Notes under the pieces: model-generated
What the model was told of the DNA's origin: nothing
Seen by the model: the letters and a program-made list of their open reading frames with translations, nothing else
Databases searched by the model: none
DNA from: Hydractinia symbiolongicarpus
Lineage: Eukaryota > Cnidaria > Hydrozoa > Anthoathecata > Hydractiniidae
Assembly: GCF_029227915.1 (NCBI RefSeq)
Contig: NC_079877.1
Span: forward strand, 4,094,001 to 4,158,000
Direction of reading: 5' to 3'
DNA: 64,000 nt
Part shown: positions 56,336 through 64,000 of the stretch, in pieces
How positions within the stretch are numbered: position 1 is the stretch's first letter
Layout of the letters: every line of letters starts with the position of its first letter
Translations under genes and position numbers: made by a program

Positions 56336-59300
56336 TTCAATTTCAATGAATATGAAACAAAAGAGCTAAATTCCATCAGAAGGATGCGTTGCCAATCCTA
56401 GATCATTGGATTGTTCATTATACGACGTTCTGACAATGTCTTGTTGTTTTAGATAACTCACATGTCGAAACTATTTTTGTTGCGTACTACATCACATCTA
56501 GAAGGTGTCCATTCACACAAGACACGGTCGATTTTGCGGATTTAAGTACCAATACGCGCTGCATCGTGCGCCTTTTTTGTCAGAGATGAAGAGATAAAAA
56601 AAAAGAATTTTCTAATATGCTTCAAAATTTACGTCAACGTAACCCTGTTTTGACAACTAGGGATACGTTTCCCTGTTTAACATGCTATTAACATTTCTTA
56701 TTAAGAACAATGCTGGAGATGAGTAGTCGAAATGAAATACGTGCGTTTAACGTCACTGCTTCAATTGGACGTTAAGTATTTTTATCCCATGACTTTTCAT
56801 TAATGCCCCTGCGCTGTCATTTATATACCCTCGATAACGGCTTGGTTATAAACGGCACTAGCGGGCCTTATACAGTATTATTTACTGATAGCTATTTTAA
56901 ATCAGTATATACGGGAAATCCACAGCACTGATTGGGTAAAAGCCTCAACGACGAGCTTCATACAGCCCGGTGCAACTTTTGACCTTGTAACATACATATT
57001 AATAACTATAAATGCATACAAATAACATTGGAAAAAATAGCCAAACACATCCACACTGAAAAATGAAGTTGCAGTAAATCCTAAATCACGATTCACTCCG
57101 TCAGAATCAGAAAAACATGTTCCACGTTCGGTGTCGCAGATAAAAGAAAATGCTTTTAAAAACATTAACAGCACAATGAAAAACAAGCAAAACAACGTCG
57201 AATTTATGTGATAAACATGTATTTGAAAAATTGAAACAATAAAACTCAAATGGAAAGTTCTCTATTTTTTTTACAACCTTGTCATCTTACGAGAAATATT
57301 ACTCTCGGTCAGCGTAGCGACCTCGCATGTTCGGTCTATGCTTTTGACCTCGCATAAACTTTCTCGGTACAGATAGACAAGTTATTTTATGTTGTATTAA
57401 TAACGCCCGCAAAAGTAGCCTTTTTGTATTTAGATTTATGCTTTCCGTATCCGCCCTGACATTTTTGACTATCAAAATTGTGGCTCCGAATGAGACAGAA
57501 TTGCCAAGTTGACAAAGTAGCAAAAAACGGCATTATCCGGTTAATAACGCCTTGGATAGAAATGCTCACGCCACGCTTGCACGGTTGCATTGCGATTCTG
57601 GGTATGGCGGCGCCAGAAGATTTCAGGCTTTACTAAATAACGCTTACTACTCCTTTCATCAAATACGGACACTCAAGGCACCCTATGCAATAATTCAAAT
57701 GTGTTTGGCTGCAGCGACATGACAAAAAGAAAATTGGCAGTCAAATCATTCATCTCCTACTGGATCTTATTGGGAAGGAAAAGTTCATATATTAGAGGTA
57801 TTTATTTGACAACATATTTTTACAACAATGAGTACACTAAAGTTCGCATATAATCTTCCGAAGGTCCTCGTATCTAAACGAAAGGAAGTACATATTAAGC
57901 TCGTGGCCCGAAATGACTTGCTTACAAAAGTGTTCGCGACTTTTACCTCATCGGTAATAACACCATGGCCCACGACCGGGCAATGAATTATAGCAGCAAC
58001 CTCTTTTCATGCATTCGAATTCTGTTATACCAGGATAGCCGCAGTCGTCACGTTCTGTTGCTTTGCGCAGACATTTTTCTAACGAAAATTCAACACAAAC
58101 CAGCAGTAAAAACTTTAAGGATCGCGCATTATGTTATTTTGCGACGAATGTGGAGAGCGTACTTCTATGCTTACCTAGGCGGTGGTAGCACCACGGTCCA
58201 CTTTGGTTTAGCAATTCACTATAACAACAGCCTTTCTTCTCGCATGCCCGCTTCGTTATGCCTGGATAACCACAATCATGACGTCTTGTTGCTGCTATTT
58301 TCCGGCATTTTTCTAAAATTACGGATGGAAGAGTACACAATGCTTTCAAAATACCTAATCAGTAAGAGCGGAACAACTTACCTTGCCTGTAATAACACCA
58401 CGGTCCCTTTTCCTTGATCGCGTTGTAACAGCATCCTTTTTTGACGCAATCTGATTTGCTTATCCCAGGGTAACCACAATCTTCACGTTTGTTTGCTTCA
58501 ATCATGGGACAGTTTGCTAGCGTATTTTGAGAAATAATTAGTGGCCCAAATTGTCAGTGTTAATGCCGAAAACATAGTCGAAAATTTACCTTTTCGATGA
58601 TAACACCACGGGCCAGCCACCTTTAATTCGCCATAACAACATCCCTTTCTCAAGCAATCCAACGGACTAATTCCATGGTAGCCACAATCAACGCGCATTG
58701 ACGCCTTTATGTTTCGACATTTTGCTATTACGAAACAAATTAGGTAGATTCACAACTAAAATGCAATGACAACCCCCTCAAGTGTAAGAAGCCGTATTAC
58801 CTCCACATGTGTTGCAAAGCCTTGGGCAATGACTGAAAACGATTTTCTTTGAACAACTAGTTGATCTAACCACAGAGCACAAGATATTTCTGTTGCTGCA
58901 AACTCTTGTAGCTGAAAAATTAAGAACAAATGCAATTTTTTTATTATTGCGACGAAACATTGACGGCAATTGCAATGAAGAAGCATTAAAATACCTGTGG
59001 CAGCGGCAAAAGCCAAAACAACAAAACAAATCACGTAAATCTGATATTTCCTCATGATTCCGGCTCTTATTTCGTCGGTGCGCGAATCGTATTAGTCCAA
59101 TTCATGTCAAAGCCTTCTTTATACGCTCTTTTCTCTCTAATTACTGTAATTAATGAGTGCTTATAATCAAGATGGCCGTTTACAAATTACAACGTAAATT
59201 CGCCTCCGGGGAAGATATTGTGCATGTAGCATTCACCGTTTAAACTCTTGTGGGTTTCGCTTTGAAATATGTTGACACGGTCTATGAAGATCATTGTTGA

Positions 59301-59465
59301 TTGTTGAATAAACGGAAGGTTTTTATCGGAGTGGTGTAGGACTAGGGTGCACACGAATCACACACGAGTTATTCTTGTCTTCGGTGACCAAACCAACAAT
59401 TCCCAATCATACATGCGTGTTATACTTTCAAGAGATCGTTCTTTCGCGGTGAAGGTGATATTCCC
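56336..59465 (-). repeat. Repeat unit 19 (3,130 bp)
   Basis: A 56584 (u249 variant), private C 58521 in intron 3 five bases before exon 4, and A 58836 in exon 2 (shared with types A). Confidence 0.95.
57948..59055 (-). CDS. Secreted ShKT-trefoil protein, copy 19 (Ser46Phe)
   Basis: Exons in transcript order: 59055-58995, 58911-58801, 58724-58590, 58516-58382, 58312-58175, 58078-57948. Ser46Phe (58836) without the Asn54Lys that accompanies it in copies 8 and 13. C at 58521 puts a G in place of T five bases before exon 4, slightly weakening the pyrimidine tract of that acceptor. Confidence 0.87.
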
Positions 59466-62400
59466 TTCAATTTCAATGAATATGAAACAAAAGAGCTAAA
59501 TTCCATCAGAAGGATGCGTTGCCAATCCTAGATCATTGGATTGTTCATTATACGACGTTCTGACAATGTCTTGTTGTTTTAGATAACTCACATGTCGAAA
59601 CTATTTTTGTTGCGTACTACATCACATCTAGAAGGTGTCCATTCACACAAGACACGGTCGATTTTGCGGATTTAAGTACCAATACGCGCTGCATCGTGCG
59701 CCTTTTTTGTCAGGGATGAAGAGATAAAAAAAAAGAATTTTCTAATATGCTTCAAAATTTACGTCAACGTAACCCTGTTTTGACAACTAGGGATACGTTT
59801 CCCTGTTTAACATGCTATTAACATTTCTTATTAAGAACAATGCTGGAGATGAGTAGTCGAAATGAAATACGTGCGTTTAACGTCACTGCTTCAATTGGAC
59901 GTTAAGTATTTTTATCCCATGACTTTTCATTAATGCCCCTGCGCTGTCATTTATATACCCTCGATAACGGCTTGGTTATAAACGGCACTAGCGGGCCTTA
60001 TACAGTATTATTTACTGATAGCTATTTTAAATCAGTATATACGGGAAATCCACAGCACTGATTGGGTAAAAGCCTCAACGACGAGCTTCATACAGCCCGG
60101 TGCAACTTTTGACCTTGTAACATACATATTAATAACTATAAATGCATACAAATAACATTGGAAAAAATAGCCAAACACATCCACACTGAAAAATGAAGTT
60201 GCAGTAAATCCTAAATCACGATTCACTCCGTCAGAATCAGAAAAACATGTTCCACGTTCGGTGTCGCAGATAAAAGAAAATGCTTTTAAAAACATTAACA
60301 GCACAATGAAAAACAAGCAAAACAACGTCGAATTTATGTGATAAACATGTATTTGAAAAATTGAAACAATAAAACTCAAATGGAAAGTTCTCTATTTTTT
60401 TTACAACCTTGTCATCTTACGAGAAATATTACTCTCGGTCAGCGTAGCGACCTCGCATGTTCGGTCTATGCTTTTGACCTCGCATAAACTTTCTCGGTAC
60501 AGATAGACAAGTTATTTTATGTTGTATTAATAACGCCCGCAAAAGTAGCCTTTTTGTATTTAGATTTATGCTTTCCGTATCCGCCCTGACATTTTTGACT
60601 ATCAAAATTGTGGCTCCGAATGAGACAGAATTGCCAAGTTGACAAAGTAGCAAAAAACGGCATTATCCGGTTAATAACGCCTTGGATAGAAATGCTCACG
60701 CCACGCTTGCACGGTTGCATTGCGATTCTGGGTATGGCGGCGCCAGAAGATTTCAGGCTTTACTAAATAACGCTTACTACTCCTTTCATCAAATACGGAC
60801 ACTCAAGGCACCCTATGCAATAATTCAAATGTGTTTGGCTGCAGCGACATGACAAAAAGAAAATTGGCAGTCAAATCATTCATCTCCTACTGGATCTTAT
60901 TTGGAAGGAAAAGTTCATATATTAGAGGTATTTATTTGACAACATATTTTTACAACAATGAGTACACTAAAGTTCGCATATAATCTTCCGAAGGTCCTCG
61001 TATCTAAACAAAAGGAAGTACATATTAAGCTCGTGGCCCGAAATGACTTGCTTACAAAAGTGTTCGCGACTTTTACCTCATCGGTAATAACACCATGGCC
61101 CACGACCGGGCAATGAATTATAGCAGCAACCTCTTTTCATGCATTCGAATTCTGTTATACCAGGATAGCCGCAGTCGTCACGTTCTGTTGCTTTGCGCAG
61201 ACATTTTTCTAACGAAAATTCAACACAAACCAGCAGTAAAAACTTTAAGGATCGCGCATTATGTTATTTTGCGACGAATGTGGAGAGCGTACTTCTATGC
61301 TTACCTAGGCGGTGGTAGCACCACGGTCCACTTTGGTTTAGCAATTCACTATAACAACAGCCTTTCTTCTCGCATGCCCGCTTCGTTATGCCTGGATAAC
61401 CACAATCATGACGTCTTGTTGCTGCTATTTTCCGGCATTTTTCTAAAATTACGGATGGAAGAGTACACAATGCTTTCAAAATACCTAATCAGTAAGAGCG
61501 GAACAACTTACCTTGCCTGTAATAACACCACGGTCCCTTTTCCTTGATCGCGTTGTAACAGCATCCTTTTTTGACGCAATCTGATTTGCTTATCCCAGGG
61601 TAACCACAATCTTCACGTTTGTTTGCTTCAATCATGGGACAGTTTGCTAGAGTATTTTGAGAAATAATTAGTGGCCCAAATTGTCAGTGTTAATGCCGAA
61701 AACATAGTCGAAAATTTACCTTTTCGATGATAACACCACGGGCCAGCCACCTTTAATTCGCCATAACAACATCCCTTTCTCAAGCAATCCAACGGACTAA
61801 TTCCATGGTAGCCACAATCAACGCGCATTGACGCCTTTATGTTTCGACATTTTGCTATTACGAAACAAATTAGGTAGATTCACAACTAAAATGCAATGAC
61901 AACCCCCTCAAGTGTAAGAAGCCGTATTACCTCCACATGTGTTGCAAAGCCTTGGGCAATGACTGGAAACGATTTTCTTTAAACAACTAGTTGATCTAAC
62001 CACAGAGCACAAGATATTTCTGTTGCTGCAAACTCTTGTAGCTGAAAAATTAAGAACAAATGCAATTTTTTTATTATTGCGACGAAACATTGACGGCAAT
62101 TGCAATGAAGAAGCATTAAAATACCTGTGGCAGCGGCAAAAGCCAAAACAACAAAACAAATCACGTAAATCTGATATTTCCTCATGATTCCGGCTCTTAT
62201 TTCGTCGGTGCGCGAATCGTATTAGTCCAATTCATGTCAAAGCCTTCTTTATACGCTCTTTTCTCTCTAATTACTGTAATTAATGAGTGCTTATAATCAA
62301 GATGGCCGTTTACAAATTACAACGTAAATTCGCCTCCGGGGAAGATATTGTGCATGTAGCATTCACCGTTTAAACTCTTGTGGGTTTCGCTTTGAAATAT

Positions 62401-62595
62401 GTTGACACGGTCTATGAAGATCATTGTTGATTGTTGAATAAACGGAAGGTTTTTATCGGAGTGGTGTAGGACTAGGGTGCACACGAATCACACACGAGTT
62501 ATTCTTGTCTTCGGTGACCAAACCAACAATTCCCAATCATACATGCGTGTTATACTTTCAAGAGATCGTTCTTTCGCGGTGAAGGTGATATTCCC
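59466..62595 (-). repeat. Repeat unit 20 (3,130 bp)
   Basis: Private bases: T 60902 and A 61010 downstream of the gene, A 61981 in exon 2 (Ser41 to Leu). Confidence 0.95.
61078..62185 (-). CDS. Secreted ShKT-trefoil protein, copy 20 (Ser41Leu)
   Basis: Exons in transcript order: 62185-62125, 62041-61931, 61854-61720, 61646-61512, 61442-61305, 61208-61078. TCA to TTA at 61981 gives Ser41Leu, right after the third ShKT cysteine. In an unspliced reading of another frame the same base makes a stop, but that frame is not the spliced one, so this copy is intact. Confidence 0.87.
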
Positions 62596-64000
62596 TTCAA
62601 TTTCAATGAATATGAAACAAAAGAGCTAAATTCCATCAGAAGGATGCGTTGCCAATCCTAGATCATTGGATTGTTCATTATACGACGTTCTGACAATGTC
62701 TTGTTGTTTTAGATAACTCACATGTCGAAACTATTTTTGTTGCGTACTACATCACATCTAGAAGGTGTCCATTCACACAAGACACGGTCGATTTTGCGGA
62801 TTTAAGTACCAATACGCGCTGCATCGTGCGCCTTTTTTGTCAGGGATGAAGAGATAAAAAAAAGAATTTTCTAATATGCTTCAAAATTTACGTCAACGTA
62901 ACCCTGTTTTGACAACTAGGGATACGTTTCCCTGTTTAACATGCTATTAACATTTCTTATTAAGAACAATGCTGGAGATGAGTAGTCGAAATGAAATACG
63001 TGCGTTTAACGTCACTGCTTCAATTGGACGTTAAGTATTTTTATCCCATGACTTTTCATTAATGCCCCTGCGCTGTCATTTATATACCCTCGATAACGGC
63101 TTGGTTATAAACGGCACTAGCGGGCCTTATACAGTATTATTTACTGATAGCTATTTTAAATCAGTATATACGGGAAATCCACAGCACTGATTGGGTAAAA
63201 GCCTCAACGACGAGCTTCATACAGCCCGGTGCAACTTTTGACCTTGTAACATACATATTAATAACTATAAATGCATACAAATAACATTGGAAAAAATAGC
63301 CAAACACATCCACACTGAAAAATGAAGTTGCAGTAAATCCTAAATCACGATTCACTCCGTCAGAATCAGAAAAACATGTTCCACGTTCGGTGTCGCAGAT
63401 AAAAGAAAATGCTTTTAAAAACATTAACAGCACAATGAAAAACAAGCAAAACAACGTCGAATTTATGTGATAAACATGTATTTGAAAAATTGAAACAATA
63501 AAACTCAAATGGAAAGTTCTCTATTTTTTTTACAACCTTGTCATCTTACGAGAAATATTACTCTCGGTCAGCGTAGCGACCTCGCATGTTCGGTCTATGC
63601 TTTTGACCTCGCATAAACTTTCTCGGTACAGATAGACAAGTTATTTTATGTTGTATTAATAACGCCCGCAAAAGTAGCCTTTTTGTATTTAGATTTATGC
63701 TTTCCGTATCCGCCCTGACATTTTTGACTATCAAAATTGTGGCTCCGAATGAGACAGAATTGCCAAGTTGACAAAGTAGCAAAAAACGGCATTATCCGGT
63801 TAATAACGCCTTGGATAGAAATGCTCACGCCACGCTTGCACGGTTGCATTGCGATTCTGGGTATGGCGGCGCCAGAAGATTTCAGGCTTTACTAAATAAC
63901 GCTTACTACTCCTTTCATCAAATACGGACACTCAAGGCACCCTATGCAATAATTCAAATGTGTTTGGCTGCAGCGACATGACAAAAAGAAAATTGGCAGT
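62186..64000. other. Right edge spacer: 5' flank of copy 20 and partial unit 21
   Basis: Contains the copy-20 palindrome and TATA box (62246-62253), then the start of unit 21 with the short A-run, inverted repeat and TATA-like site. The window ends about 208 bp before the next stop codon would be met, and before the unit-21 poly(A) signal, so the array very probably continues. Confidence 0.7.
62596..64000 (-). repeat. Repeat unit 21, partial (first 1,405 bp)
   Basis: Cut by the window end before the coding exons, which would start about 208 bp further on. It holds only gene-free spacer. The A-run is 8 long, as in unit 18. Confidence 0.95.

Larger units (their letters stand above)
1..64000. 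repeat. Tandem array of 3.13-kb gene-bearing units
   Basis: The same sequence returns every 3,130 bp in the same orientation across the whole window, giving 20 complete units and a partial 21st. The start of the unit (ttcaatttcaatgaatatga) recurs at 1, 3131, 6261, 9391, 12521, 15651, 18781, 21907 and so on to 62596. Typical units differ at one to six positions, roughly 0.1%. Each full unit holds one minus-strand gene with its own promoter-like and poly(A) sequences, so this is an amplified gene cluster rather than gene-free satellite DNA. Both window ends fall inside the array. Near-identity over coding and noncoding sequence alike points to recent amplification or continuing unequal crossover and gene conversion. 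Confidence 0.98.

Noticed and set aside
1-64000. CRISPR array, rDNA, histone cluster or bacterial operon as source of the periodicity
   Set aside because: The unit is 3.13 kb with a spliced animal-type gene. No short spacer repeats, rRNA, histone or ribosome-binding-site pattern was seen.
1-64000. Transposon or retroelement amplification
   Set aside because: No terminal inverted repeats, long terminal repeats, target-site duplications, transposase or reverse transcriptase were seen at unit borders; perfect head-to-tail order fits unequal exchange better.

Overview
This window is one uninterrupted tandem array. A unit of about 3,130 bp repeats head to tail from base 1 to base 64,000: 20 full units plus the first 1,405 bp of a 21st. 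No single-copy flank is visible on either side, so the array is larger than the window. Units differ by only a few bases each (read by eye). All are 3,130 bp except unit 7 (3,126 bp, a 4-bp deletion) and unit 18 (3,129 bp, one A fewer in an A-run); the partial unit 21 also has the shorter A-run.

The organism is an animal. Each unit carries one six-exon gene on the minus strand with GT-AG introns of 69-96 bp. Spliced, it encodes a 236-residue secreted protein: signal peptide (exon 1), a six-cysteine ShKT-like domain (exon 2), then four trefoil (P-type) domains, one per exon (exons 3-6). All five introns are in phase 1. ShKT plus trefoil modules and about 40% GC (rough estimate) are compatible with a cnidarian or another early-branching animal, but the sequence does not settle the lineage; the very short introns would be unusual for many cnidarians.

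Layout, in unit coordinates (u, 1 = the first base of each unit): u1-1612 downstream sequence with a poly(A) signal at u1466-1471; u1613-2720 coding exons 6 to 1; u2721-3130 5' flank with a TATA box at u2781-2788 and a perfect palindrome at u2803-2817. Unit starts are 1, 3131, 6261, 9391, 12521, 15651, 18781, 21907, 25037, 28167, 31297, 34427, 37557, 40687, 43817, 46947, 50077, 53207, 56336, 59466 and 62596.

The copies fall into a few protein types. The consensus protein is encoded by units 2, 4, 5, 6, 17 and 18. Unit 1 has a nonsense codon at the end of trefoil 2. Units 11, 12 and 16 have lost the first cysteine of trefoil 4. Other units have single or double missense changes. Units 8-11 and 13-16 carry the same private variants in the same order, revealing a duplication of about 13.7 kb at a spacing of 15,650 bp inside the array. 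Coding and noncoding parts vary about equally, which suggests that recent recombination, more than selection on the protein, keeps the copies alike. An assembly artefact must be excluded for the large duplication.
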